From: Dysgonomonas gadei ATCC BAA-286
GTDB lineage: Bacteria > Bacteroidota > Bacteroidia > Bacteroidales > Dysgonomonadaceae
Direction: 5' to 3'
Assembly (NCBI RefSeq): GCF_000213555.1
Contig: NZ_GL891980.1
Span: 683,797-716,230, forward strand
Length of the DNA: 32,434 bases
Below the pieces are notes generated by a model. It worked only from the letters and a program-made list of their open reading frames with translations. It had not been told where the DNA came from and made no database searches. Below, piece by piece: positions 23,966 to 31,962 of the stretch. Position 1 is the stretch's first letter; each line of letters opens with the position of its first letter. The position numbers and the translations under genes were made by a program.

Positions 23966-23996
23966 GGTGGACAAATAAATATAAAAGGTGGACAAA
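23966..23996 (-). promoter_or_regulatory. Candidate binding site of the hybrid two-component regulator: two GGTGGACAAA direct repeats
   Basis: Identical 10-mers GGTGGACAAA lie at 23966-23975 and 23987-23996, exactly 21 bp apart, that is about two helical turns. Direct repeats with this phasing suit a dimer of AraC-type DNA-binding domains on one face of the helix. The proximal copy ends 21 bp upstream of the -7 box, over the -33 region, a typical activator position. I saw no further copy of this motif in the other intergenic regions of the window. Confidence 0.6.
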
Positions 23997-24005
23997 CTAG
24001 TATTT

Positions 24006-24024
24006 AAGTGTAAAAAATACATTT
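24006..24024. promoter_or_regulatory. AAGTGTA-N5-TACATTT palindrome in the divergent promoter region
   Basis: This has one mismatch from the perfect palindrome at 5569-5587, with the same 7-5-7 geometry. It lies between the direct repeats and the regulator gene, and upstream of the predicted regulator -7 box. It is a candidate site for a second, sugar-responsive regulator that would link this promoter to the acetyltransferase-GH97 unit. Confidence 0.4.
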
Positions 24025-24039
24025 TTAATTTTTTATTAC

Positions 24040-24047
24040 TAACTTTA
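24040..24047 (+). promoter_or_regulatory. Possible -7 box of the regulator gene
   Basis: TAACTTTA differs from TAnnTTTG in the last base. It lies 20 nt before the ATG, giving a leader of only a dozen or so nucleotides. No -33 element is evident, so the assignment is tentative. Confidence 0.3.
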
Positions 24048-24067
24048 CTCAACCAAAATCAGTTTAC

Positions 24068-27000
24068 ATGAAAAATACACTTATAATAATAAGCAGTATC
24101 ATTATATCTCTATTGTCTATACCAAAGGCGACAGGGCAAAATAATATTTCATCAAAATATATATTCAGTACCATCAGCATAGATGAAGGACTTCCTGTAA
24201 ATTTTGTAGATGACATATTCAAGGACAGTCACGGATTTATCTGGGTAGCTACTCAGGGAGGAGGCTTGTCACGATACGATGGTTATGAATTTATAAATTT
24301 CAATGTAAACAGTTCACCTCTCTTTCTTAAGAGTAATTTTATACGGAAGGTCGTGGAAGACAATTTCAACCGATTGTGGACAACATCTAATAATGGTATA
24401 GACATCATAGATCTCAAAACCATGAAGAAGTCGACTATTTCGCATACAGATAATTTATTCGGTACTGTATCAGATACCCCGGCTATTACAATATTTAAAG
24501 ACAGGAAAGGCAGTATCTGGGTGGTTTCGACAGAAAACATGTATAAACTGGAATTCGATACCAAAGGCAATATACAGCGCATATATACAACCGTGCAAAA
24601 AGGCTCTCCTTACAGGTTTACATGCATCAGTGAAATAGACAATGAAATATGGGCCGGAAACGACGGGGCTGTCTATAAAATAACGGAAGGACAAAGTGGA
24701 AAGCTCAATTTACAACTCGTCTCAACACATTTCAGCATATCATCGAATCTCTTTATCTCGAATATTCTGAAAAAAGATAACGCAATATGGATGGCCACAG
24801 AAGACGGACTGTTCAGATACAATGATATAAATCAGCCTCCGGTACATTACCTACACAATCCTCTGAACCAATATTCCATTTCCCAGAATATGGTTACAGA
24901 CCTAAATATTGTAAACGGGTCTATCATAGCGGGAACGTTACGGGGATTAAACATTTACAATCCCGTTACTGACGGATTCGAACATATCACTCACAATAGT
25001 GAAGAGGAATCGCTGAGCAGTGACTTTATAAATTGTTTGCTGGCTGATGGCGATAATCTCTGGATAGGGACCGAATCGGGAGGTATCAATAAAATGACTT
25101 TACGCAAATTGGCCGTAAAAAATTATATCCATAGTAATTCCGACAAGGGCAGTATATCACCTAACCCTGTCAATGCCATTCTGGAAACACGTAATGGCAA
25201 CTTATGGGTAGGAAGTGTGGAAGGCGGACTGAACCTGATGAAAAAAGGGGAGTCTTCCTTTACTCATTATATGGCCGGTCCGGGATTACTCAGTCATAAT
25301 AGTGTAAGTGTACTGGAAGAAGATAATGACGGAAATTTATGGATAGGCACATGGGGTGGAGCAATAAGCATACTGAATGAAAGTAAACTCCCTGCCATTT
25401 CCTATAAATATATAAATCCCAATTCCAGTTTTATTGGAATCCTCAAGTACGACCCGGTGAATAATGGTATGTGGATAGGAACCAACAGGGCAGTCTATTG
25501 GTACGATATACATAACAACAGCCTCGAAATCCCTTTACCCGACAATATGAACCAAAACATATGGGGTACACTGGGAAGCGCCATAGACAAAAAGAACAGG
25601 CTCTGGCTGGGTTGCTCTGAAGGTTTGATACAGGTAGACCTCAATGCATATGATGAGCGTACCAAAAAATTCGCAGCACGATTTGTTTCTCTGAATGAAC
25701 AGGAAGTCAATAAACTGTTTCTGAAAAACATCACATGCATCTTTCAGGCACACGACAATACAATATGGGTAGGCAGTAACGGATATGGAATATGCAAGAT
25801 AGAGGAAATAAATGGCAAGTATATTTCCCGTACATATACGATGGTACAAGGTCTGGTTAACAATGCCGTATTCGGGATACTGGAAGACGAGCAGGGACTG
25901 CTCTGGATAAGTACGGGACGGGGCATGTCATCATTCAATCCACAGACTGAAAGATTTGTAAACTATACCAAAGACGACGGACTTGCCAATCATCAGTTTT
26001 ACTGGAATGCTTCTTTCAAATCACCTGTCAGCAAGAACCTGTATTTCGGGAGTATGACAGGGCTCACAGAGCTGCAAGGGAATTCCCGGTATGCATCGAA
26101 AGAGCAGAGAGGGGTAACATTTACCAAACTGCAAATACTAAATCAGACTGTGTGGTACAATAGCGGCAATTACATAAAAGAGGATATCAGCTATGCAAAA
26201 AAACTTGATCTGCATGAACAGGATAAATCTTTCTCTATCGAATTCTCGGCTCTCGATTATGACAATCCATCGACAGTTGCCTATTCATACAGGCTTTTAG
26301 GATTTGACGATAAATGGATAGACGTACCTTCTAACCGCCGCTTTGTAAGTTATACAAATCTCAGTCCCGGCACTTACCGGCTTCAGGTAAGGTGCATGAC
26401 CAAAGCCTCGGACTGGTCTGAAAACATAACAGAGCTGGAAATAGAAATACATCCGTTTTTCTATAAGACCATATGGTTTATCAGTTTATGTATTATATTA
26501 CTGCTGGTATTGGGTATCCAATTATATAAATGGCGTATAAATTCATTAAAGAAACAACGCGAAATATTACACAAAAAGGTAGAGGAACGGACACATGCAC
26601 TCGAAGAACAGAAAAAACTGCTGGAAGAACAGGCGGTAGAGCTAAAATTGCAAAATACCATTCTTGTAGACCAGAATGAAAAGATTTCTTATCAACGGAA
26701 ACAATTGATAGGAATGTCGAAAAAAGTGCAGGAAGCAATGGACGACAGAATGTCTTTCTTTACAAATATCACTCATGAATTCCGCACTCCTATTACCCTT
26801 ATTATAGGACCTATAGAAAGAGCCTTGAAACTGAGTACCAACCCTAAGGTAGTAGAGCAATTACAGTATGTGTCCCGCAACTCGAAACATCTCCTGTCAC
26901 TGGTTAATCAACTGATGGACTTCAGGAAAGTAGAATCGGACAGTATGAGTGTAAATCCGACGGCGGGGAATCTCATCAATTTTCTGGATGAACTCCTGAT

Positions 27001-28297
27001 ACCGTTCGAATCATTTGCAAATGAGCGAAGTATAAAGATAAGAAGGGTATACAGGATGCCACATCCCCGCATAATGTTTGACGAAGAGGCTATACGAAAG
27101 CTGATAACCAATCTGCTGGCCAATTCCATCAAATTTACACCCGATGGGGGAAGTGTAACTCTGTATGTAAGTACCATCACGGGAAGTAACAGAGAGGATA
27201 AATTGTATATCTGCGTACGAGATTCGGGCATAGGCATTAAGGATGAAGACCTCAACCGTATCTTCAACCGCTTCTACCAGTCGGACACACGCGCCAAATA
27301 CCCTGTCTACGGACAAAGTGGCACAGGTATCGGGCTCTATCTGTGCAAAAACATAGTCAACTTGCTCGAAGGCAGCATTGCAGCCAGAAACAATCATACA
27401 AAGGGTGCCTCGTTCCGGATATTGTTACCTCTCATTGCCGCATCTGCTTCTGAGCAACAGTCATTCACGGAAAATTATATTCCTCCCGTAGCCGACAGCA
27501 GAGAATATACTCCTGCAACAGAGCAAAAAGAACAACGATTGACAATACTTGTTGTAGAGGATAATATGGATATGCGTAAATATATCTGTTCTATATTATC
27601 CGATTATTATAAAGTGGCGGAGGCTGAAAACGGAGAGGAAGCTTTAAAGGTATTGAAAGCAACAGCGATCGATTTCATCATCAGCGATCTGATGATGCCT
27701 GTTATGGACGGGCTCGAATTATCTCAGAAGGTTAAATCGGACATGTCTACTTCCCATATACCATTTTTGATGTTAACAGCAAAGACGTCGATCGAAACGC
27801 AAATCGGCAGCTATAAAATGGGCGCGGACGAGTTCCTTACCAAACCCTTCGATGAAGAACTGCTACTTACAAGAATCAATAATATCCTGGAAATCCGCAA
27901 ACTATATCAACGAAAATTCAGCCTGTACATGAATGTGGAGGAACTGAACATCACAGAAGACTCGAACGACGAAAAGTTCCTCAAAAAAGCAATGGAAATC
28001 ATAAAAGAGAATTATATAAATACAGAATATGATGTGAGCAACTTTGTTAATGATATGGGTGTAAGTCAGAGCCTGCTTAACAAAAAGATGCAAATGCTTA
28101 CGGGGCAACCCCCGAGCCACTTTATCCGTGATTTCCGGCTATCCATAGCCAGAGAACTGATCCTAAAAAATAAAGGCAATAAGACCATTTCGGAGATAGC
28201 CTATGAAGTAGGCTTTAATGACCCGAAATATTTTACCCGTTGTTTTACGAAGCACTTTGGTATTGCTCCCAGCGCCATGTCGAAAGATACGGACTAG
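24068..28297 (+). CDS. Hybrid two-component system sensor-regulator (HTCS) of the PUL
   Basis: This single-polypeptide sensor kinase and transcription factor has 1409 residues. After a signal peptide (about 1-24, ending TGQ) comes a periplasmic sensor of two beta-propellers built from Reg_prop repeats such as DSHGFIWVATQGGGLSRYDG (about 25-715). A Y_Y_Y domain follows (about 720-790), then one membrane helix (about 799-820) and a coiled coil (about 825-885). HisKA has the phosphoacceptor His903 in NITHEFRTP. HATPase_c (about 1005-1120) shows NLLANSIKF and RDSGIGI. The receiver (about 1155-1270) has the phosphoacceptor Asp1207 in IISDLMMP. An AraC-type HTH (about 1305-1405) includes ISEIAYEVGFNDPKYFTRCF. 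HTCS proteins bind PUL-derived oligosaccharides in the periplasm and activate the adjacent PUL. All catalytic motifs appear intact. The ligand, probably arabino-oligosaccharide, is inferred. Confidence 0.96.
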   Translation: MKNTLIIISSIIISLLSIPKATGQNNISSKYIFSTISIDEGLPVNFVDDIFKDSHGFIWVATQGGGLSRYDGYEFINFNVNSSPLFLKSNFIRKVVEDNFNRLWTTSNNGIDIIDLKTMKKSTISHTDNLFGTVSDTPAITIFKDRKGSIWVVSTENMYKLEFDTKGNIQRIYTTVQKGSPYRFTCISEIDNEIWAGNDGAVYKITEGQSGKLNLQLVSTHFSISSNLFISNILKKDNAIWMATEDGLFRYNDINQPPVHYLHNPLNQYSISQNMVTDLNIVNGSIIAGTLRGLNIYNPVTDGFEHITHNSEEESLSSDFINCLLADGDNLWIGTESGGINKMTLRKLAVKNYIHSNSDKGSISPNPVNAILETRNGNLWVGSVEGGLNLMKKGESSFTHYMAGPGLLSHNSVSVLEEDNDGNLWIGTWGGAISILNESKLPAISYKYINPNSSFIGILKYDPVNNGMWIGTNRAVYWYDIHNNSLEIPLPDNMNQNIWGTLGSAIDKKNRLWLGCSEGLIQVDLNAYDERTKKFAARFVSLNEQEVNKLFLKNITCIFQAHDNTIWVGSNGYGICKIEEINGKYISRTYTMVQGLVNNAVFGILEDEQGLLWISTGRGMSSFNPQTERFVNYTKDDGLANHQFYWNASFKSPVSKNLYFGSMTGLTELQGNSRYASKEQRGVTFTKLQILNQTVWYNSGNYIKEDISYAKKLDLHEQDKSFSIEFSALDYDNPSTVAYSYRLLGFDDKWIDVPSNRRFVSYTNLSPGTYRLQVRCMTKASDWSENITELEIEIHPFFYKTIWFISLCIILLLVLGIQLYKWRINSLKKQREILHKKVEERTHALEEQKKLLEEQAVELKLQNTILVDQNEKISYQRKQLIGMSKKVQEAMDDRMSFFTNITHEFRTPITLIIGPIERALKLSTNPKVVEQLQYVSRNSKHLLSLVNQLMDFRKVESDSMSVNPTAGNLINFLDELLIPFESFANERSIKIRRVYRMPHPRIMFDEEAIRKLITNLLANSIKFTPDGGSVTLYVSTITGSNREDKLYICVRDSGIGIKDEDLNRIFNRFYQSDTRAKYPVYGQSGTGIGLYLCKNIVNLLEGSIAARNNHTKGASFRILLPLIAASASEQQSFTENYIPPVADSREYTPATEQKEQRLTILVVEDNMDMRKYICSILSDYYKVAEAENGEEALKVLKATAIDFIISDLMMPVMDGLELSQKVKSDMSTSHIPFLMLTAKTSIETQIGSYKMGADEFLTKPFDEELLLTRINNILEIRKLYQRKFSLYMNVEELNITEDSNDEKFLKKAMEIIKENYINTEYDVSNFVNDMGVSQSLLNKKMQMLTGQPPSHFIRDFRLSIARELILKNKGNKTISEIAYEVGFNDPKYFTRCFTKHFGIAPSAMSKDTD

Positions 28298-28340
28298 AAT
28301 GTGATTATCTATCAATAAGTTTATCTATAGAATAAGAGCG

Positions 28341-28450
28341 AATAGCCTTTAGCTGATAGCTATTAGTTCTTTGAAAAATTAATTAGCAGATTGGTAAATT
28401 AGCATATTAGCAAATGAGTGAAAAGGTGTAACCTTTGTTACTTTTTAACA
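28341..28450 (-). repeat. Inverted relative of the repeats at 204-270 and 541-608
   Basis: The minus strand reads AAAAAGTAACAAAGG, TTACACC and later CTAATAGCTATCAGCTAAAGG. These are the same words, in the same order, as the repeats in front of tkt. It implies a dispersed intergenic repeat family flanking the PUL on both sides. Confidence 0.4.
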
Positions 28451-28476
28451 AGTAGTAAGTTTTAAGTAATAATGCG

Positions 28477-29025
28477 AATCAGTAGTTGAGATTTAATGTT
28501 CTATTTTTTTCAGCTGCACTTCGTTCCGCTTAAATGTTCATTTTGGCATTGCCCAAAACGAACCAAAAGGCTAGCGCTTCGCTCCTCGGCGACCCAAAAC
28601 CATTTTGACGGCTGAATCAAACAAACGGGCTATCGCCCCGTTTGATTCTACGCCGTCTGCAACGGATTGGGTACCCCGCCTGCGTCACTAATGCGCAAGG
28701 GCTGACGCACGTGGAGCTAAAGCATGAAGAGCCTCTGTCCTGTCGCCGCATCGCGGTAACGGCCTCATTCCGCAGGCGGGGTACCCAATCCGTAAAGCGG
28801 AGGTGTAGGGCAAAATAGGGTAGCTGCTATACACGGCTGATAATCCAACTAAAAATGATTCCGTATTATTTTGCCCCACCGGAGCTGCGGTTTTGGGGCG
28901 CCGGAGGGATGCAGCCTTGATTTTTTGTTTCGTTTTGCATCAAGGCAAAATGAAAAACAAGCCGATAGGCGCGTTAGATAAAATAGAACAATATTATACT
29001 ACAATAATTACTTTAACTACTGATT
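28477..29025. repeat. Foldback element of about 550 bp with nested inverted repeats
   Basis: Several paired arms occur in nested order. AATCAGTAGTT (28477-28487) pairs with 29015-29025. GTTCTATTTT (28498-28507) pairs with 28980-28989. An imperfect arm of about 33 bp at 28537-28570 pairs with 28923-28954 (shared core TTCATTTTG and CAAAACGAA). CTCCTCGGCGACCCAAAAC (28582-28600) pairs with 28890-28907. A perfect 22-bp arm (28663-28684) pairs with 28771-28792. The inside is clearly more GC-rich than the surrounding DNA. It looks like a non-coding mobile or structured repeat; similar elements with a recurrent spurious short ORF are remembered from other Bacteroidetes. Confidence 0.7.
28663..28792. 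repeat. Perfect 22-bp inverted repeat at the core of the foldback element
   Basis: The left arm (28663-28684) begins CGGATTGGGTACCCCG and the right arm (28771-28792) is its exact reverse complement. They enclose 86 bp. Inside, TGCGTCA (28681-28687) also pairs with TGACGCA (28703-28709), which would allow alternative pairings. Confidence 0.8.
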
Positions 29026-29115
29026 GGAATTAATAAGTAATAAGACATGGTCTCTGTTAATTGATAAAAGCTAATTATTAATTTTTCATTCTTAATTATT
29101 AATTGTTTTTTGTGT

Positions 29116-29123
29116 TACCTTTG
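29116..29123 (+). promoter_or_regulatory. Predicted -7 promoter box of glyA
   Basis: TACCTTTG is a perfect TAnnTTTG match, set in the context GTGTTACCTTTGTGG. It predicts a glyA leader of roughly 100 nt. The same GTGTTAC context recurs in the tkt upstream region. Confidence 0.55.
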
Positions 29124-29185
29124 TGGTCGTAAAAACTATAAACAATAATTGCAGGTGTAATTCCCGCATTTACAAAAATATAAAC

Positions 29186-29198
29186 AGGTCTGCGACCT
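29186..29198 (+). repeat. Palindromic leader element AGGTC-TGC-GACCT before glyA
   Basis: A 5-bp stem with a 3-nt loop is followed by TAATTTTTT, 35 nt upstream of the glyA ATG. It shares a core and flanks (AAAxAGGTCTGxGACCTTAATT) with the element upstream of susD-2 at 9493-9507. It could be a dispersed repeat or a weak attenuator. Confidence 0.4.
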
Positions 29199-29232
29199 TA
29201 ATTTTTTCACCTCATAAAAATTTCATTTGCTT

Positions 29233-30513
29233 ATGAAAAGAGACACAGCCATTTTTGATATTATCGAAAGAGAGTATCAACGACAACTGAAAGGAATCGA
29301 ATTAATCGCATCGGAAAACTTTGTCAGCCAACAGGTAATGGAGGCAATGGGTTCATGCCTAACCAACAAATATGCAGAAGGCTATCCGGGGAAAAGATAT
29401 TATGGGGGATGTGAAATAGTAGACCTTAGTGAACAACTGGCCATCGACCGTTTGAAAGAAATATTCGGCGCGGAATGGGCTAATGTACAGCCTCATTCGG
29501 GAGCACAGGCTAACGCTGCTGTTTTCCTCGCCTGTATGCAGGCCGGAGATAAGTTCCTGGGACTAAACCTGTCACATGGAGGTCACCTTTCGCATGGTTC
29601 ACCCGTAAACTTTTCCGGACTAATGTTCCACGCACTTGAATACAATGTGCGCCAGGATACCGAACAGGTAGACTACGAACAAATGGAGCAGGTTGCCCGT
29701 ACCGAAAAACCAAAAGTAATCATCGCCGGAGCTTCGGCTTATTCCCGTGACTGGGACTATGCGCGAATCCGTAAGATAGCTGACGAAATAGGTGCAATCT
29801 TTATGGTAGATATGGCACATCCTGCCGGGCTTGTTGCCGCCGGATTACTGAATAATCCGCTGCCTCATGCCCATATAGTGACTACCACCACTCACAAGAC
29901 CCTTCGTGGGCCTCGTGGCGGAGCAATTCTACTGGGTAAAGATTTTGAAAATCCATGGGGTAAGAAAACGCCTAAAGGCGAGGTACGTATGATGTCTGCA
30001 CTGCTCGACTCGGCTGTATTCCCGGGAATACAGGGTGGCCCGCTGGAACATGTGATTGCCGCTAAAGCCGTTTCGTTTGCAGAGGCACTCGACCCTTCAT
30101 ATAAAGTATATCAGACACAGGTAAAGAAAAACGCAGCCGCTATGGCTCAGGCATTTATAGATAAGGGGTATAAGGTAGTATCGGGTGGTACGGATAATCA
30201 CTCTATGCTAATAGATCTTCGTCCTAAATTCCCCGAGCTGACCGGTAAGCTGGCTGAAAAAGCGCTTGTAGAAGCGGATATCACAACGAATAAGAACATG
30301 GTTCCGTTCGATAGCCGTAGTCCTTTCCTTACTTCGGGACTTCGCTTCGGTACACCTGCCATCACTACACGTGGAGCGAAAGAACCGCTGATGGCTGAGA
30401 TCGTGGAAATGATAGATACTGTTCTTTCAAATCCTGAAAATGAGCAGACAGTAAAGGCTGTTCGTGAGAAGGTAAATGCAATCATGAAAGAATATCCATT
30501 ATTCGCCTGGTAA
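29233..30513 (+). CDS. glyA: Serine hydroxymethyltransferase
   Basis: This cytoplasmic PLP enzyme interconverts serine and glycine while loading one-carbon units onto tetrahydrofolate. The 426 residues from the ATG at 29233-29235 match the family length and start (MKRDTAIFDIIEREYQRQ). The TTG six bases upstream is not needed. The PLP-binding Lys is Lys222 in TTTTHKTLRGPRGG. Other signatures are IELIASENFVS, NKYAEGYPGKRYYGGCE, VQPHSGAQANAAV and DMAHPAGLVAAG. It is a housekeeping gene unrelated to the PUL. It has its own promoter and converges on the methyltransferase gene across a strong shared terminator. Confidence 0.98.
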   Translation: MKRDTAIFDIIEREYQRQLKGIELIASENFVSQQVMEAMGSCLTNKYAEGYPGKRYYGGCEIVDLSEQLAIDRLKEIFGAEWANVQPHSGAQANAAVFLACMQAGDKFLGLNLSHGGHLSHGSPVNFSGLMFHALEYNVRQDTEQVDYEQMEQVARTEKPKVIIAGASAYSRDWDYARIRKIADEIGAIFMVDMAHPAGLVAAGLLNNPLPHAHIVTTTTHKTLRGPRGGAILLGKDFENPWGKKTPKGEVRMMSALLDSAVFPGIQGGPLEHVIAAKAVSFAEALDPSYKVYQTQVKKNAAAMAQAFIDKGYKVVSGGTDNHSMLIDLRPKFPELTGKLAEKALVEADITTNKNMVPFDSRSPFLTSGLRFGTPAITTRGAKEPLMAEIVEMIDTVLSNPENEQTVKAVREKVNAIMKEYPLFAW

Positions 30514-30524
30514 TCAGAAACAAT

Positions 30525-30577
30525 TATTATAAATATAAAGGAGCCGTATAATAACCGGCTCCTTTATATTTATAATA
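30525..30577. terminator. Bidirectional intrinsic terminator between glyA and the methyltransferase gene
   Basis: A perfect inverted repeat has 22-nt arms at 30525-30546 and 30556-30577 and a 9-nt loop. The GC core AAAGGAGCCG/CGGCTCCTTT is flanked by A- and T-rich arms, so it works as a stem plus U-rich tail on both strands. It lies 12 nt after the glyA stop and 16 nt after the convergent gene's stop. Confidence 0.88.
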
Positions 30578-30592
30578 CTATCTTCTCATCAT

Positions 30593-31780
30593 TTATTCCA
30601 CATACAATACCAATCCCTTGAGATATTCCCCTTCCGGATGATATATATTGATAGGATGGTCGGCCGGCTGACTCAACTGGTGTAGTATGCGCACTTTCCT
30701 GCCGGACATGGCTGCCGCACTGAATACAGCCAGACGGAATGCCTCTTTAGTTATTACCTGCGAGCAGGAGAAGGTAAAGACAATTCCCCCCGGAGCTATT
30801 TTATCAAAGGCGACGGCATTCAGGCGTTTATATCCCTGCAATGCATTCTTGATCGCTCCACGGTGTTTTGCAAAGGCTGGAGGATCGAGTATTATCAGGT
30901 CGTAATCGCCTTTATTTATATTGCCGAGGTATTTGAATGCATCTTCTGCAAAAGCCTCATGCCGCTTATCATCCGGGAAGTTAATCTCCACATTCTTGTT
31001 CGTCAGCATCACCGCTTTGGAGGAACTATCGACTGAATGCACCACCTTTGCATTTCCACGCATAGCATAGAACGAGAACCCGCCTGTATAACAGAACATG
31101 TTCAGTACCGAACGGTCTTTAGCATAACGCTCCAGTAATGCCCTGTTATCGCGCTGATCGACAAAGAAGCCGGTCTTTTGCCCCTTTACCCAGTCGGGAT
31201 AGAACTTCAGTCCGTTTTCAGAAGCAATCTCGGCGACATCCTTACCGCCGAACAGATATTCGTTTTCCGCTCCCAGATTGGCTTTATATGGCAATGTCGT
31301 TTCTGACTTATAGTATATATTCTTCAACGTGGTTCCCATTACAGCCTTTAACGCGTCACAAATCATCATCCGCGATTCGTGCATACCCACAGAGTGCGAC
31401 TGTATGACAGCTGTTTCGGCATATATGTCTATAATCAGCCCGGGAAGACCATCACCCTCGCCATGAACAAGACGGTATGAATTATTATCTGCAGACAGCA
31501 GCCCTATCGACTTTCTTAGTTCTAAAGCGGAGTTCAATCGCTTTTTCCAGAAATCAGGATTGATCTCCTCTTCTTCGAAAGACAGGACGCGTACCTCAAT
31601 GCTTCCGATCTGATAATGCCCTACGGCAATAAATTCGTTACTGGCTGTATATACGGAAACCACCTCTCCTTCGGTGAGGTCATTATCTTTTTGCTGTACT
31701 GCTCCCGAAAATATCCACGGGTGAAAGCGTCTCAGAGATTCTTCTTTCTTGGGTTTTAGCTTTATTATCTTATAATTCAT
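30593..31780 (-). CDS. rlmI: Class I SAM-dependent rRNA methyltransferase, RlmI (YccW) type
   Basis: The predicted product is a 23S rRNA cytosine-5 methyltransferase of 395 residues. The start is the ATG at 31778-31780 (MNYKIIKLKPKKEESLRRFH); a longer frame would need a TTG and adds an atypical extension. An N-terminal PUA-like RNA-binding domain (about 1-70, with RRFHPWIFSGAV) precedes a central linker domain and a Rossmann methyltransferase domain. The SAM-binding motif is LNMFCYTGGFSFYAM (about 226-240). DPPAF lies at 299-303, and the likely catalytic Cys339 in FTFSCSQ. E. coli RlmI modifies C1962; the same target here is inferred. It is a stand-alone housekeeping gene. Confidence 0.9.
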   Translation of the reverse strand: MNYKIIKLKPKKEESLRRFHPWIFSGAVQQKDNDLTEGEVVSVYTASNEFIAVGHYQIGSIEVRVLSFEEEEINPDFWKKRLNSALELRKSIGLLSADNNSYRLVHGEGDGLPGLIIDIYAETAVIQSHSVGMHESRMMICDALKAVMGTTLKNIYYKSETTLPYKANLGAENEYLFGGKDVAEIASENGLKFYPDWVKGQKTGFFVDQRDNRALLERYAKDRSVLNMFCYTGGFSFYAMRGNAKVVHSVDSSSKAVMLTNKNVEINFPDDKRHEAFAEDAFKYLGNINKGDYDLIILDPPAFAKHRGAIKNALQGYKRLNAVAFDKIAPGGIVFTFSCSQVITKEAFRLAVFSAAAMSGRKVRILHQLSQPADHPINIYHPEGEYLKGLVLYVE

Positions 31781-31903
31781 ATTATGATGCTTCAGCAATG
31801 AGTTGAAGTGGTACAAAATTACAACTTTATTTTCAAAGATAAAGGTTATCTGTATTGCATACAGGGCAAACGCATCAAATTATTCAACTTCTATCGAAGG
31901 CCT

Positions 31904-31962
31904 GTAGGGGCGTATTGCATACGCCCGCATAACAAAATATCACAACTGGGCGTATGCAATAC
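31904..31962. repeat. REPIN-like pair of inverted REP sequences, second copy truncated
   Basis: GTAG (31904-31907) is followed by the palindrome GGGCGTAT-TGC-ATACGCCC (31908-31926), the classical layout of a REP element served by a RAYT transposase. After 21 bp a second copy in inverted orientation starts, GGGCGTATGCAATAC (31948-31962). The expected continuation GCCCCTAC is missing because the sequence switches to what looks like an IS end. Confidence 0.7.

Larger units (their letters stand above)
28298..29232. other. Intergenic region between the regulator and glyA
   Basis: No convincing gene is present. From left to right it holds a copy of the AAAAAGTAACAAAGG / TAGCTGATAGC repeat family in inverted orientation (about 28341-28450, including the palindrome AAAGGT-GTA-ACCTTT at 28422-28436), a foldback element (28477-29025), and the glyA promoter and leader (29116-29232). 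No strong terminator for the regulator gene was found directly after its stop codon. Confidence 0.6.

Noticed and set aside
28298..28480. Terminator directly after the regulator gene
   Set aside because: No stable stem followed by a U-run is visible here. The palindrome AAAGGT-GTA-ACCTTT at 28422-28436 is more likely part of the dispersed repeat.
28688..28879. A 63-codon minus-strand reading frame inside the foldback element
   Set aside because: It needs a GTG start, lies across the perfect inverted repeat, and is explained by the repeat itself. Similar short frames are annotated in many Bacteroidetes only because the element recurs.
29227..29232. Two-residue N-terminal extension of glyA
   Set aside because: It would need TTG. 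The ATG at 29233 gives the standard SHMT start.
29124..29232. Riboswitch in the glyA leader
   Set aside because: The leader is about 100 nt, but I see no recognisable glycine or other aptamer core, only a short hairpin shared with the susD-2 leader.
31781..31816. Twelve-residue N-terminal extension of the methyltransferase
   Set aside because: It would need TTG and adds residues not expected before the PUA-like domain.
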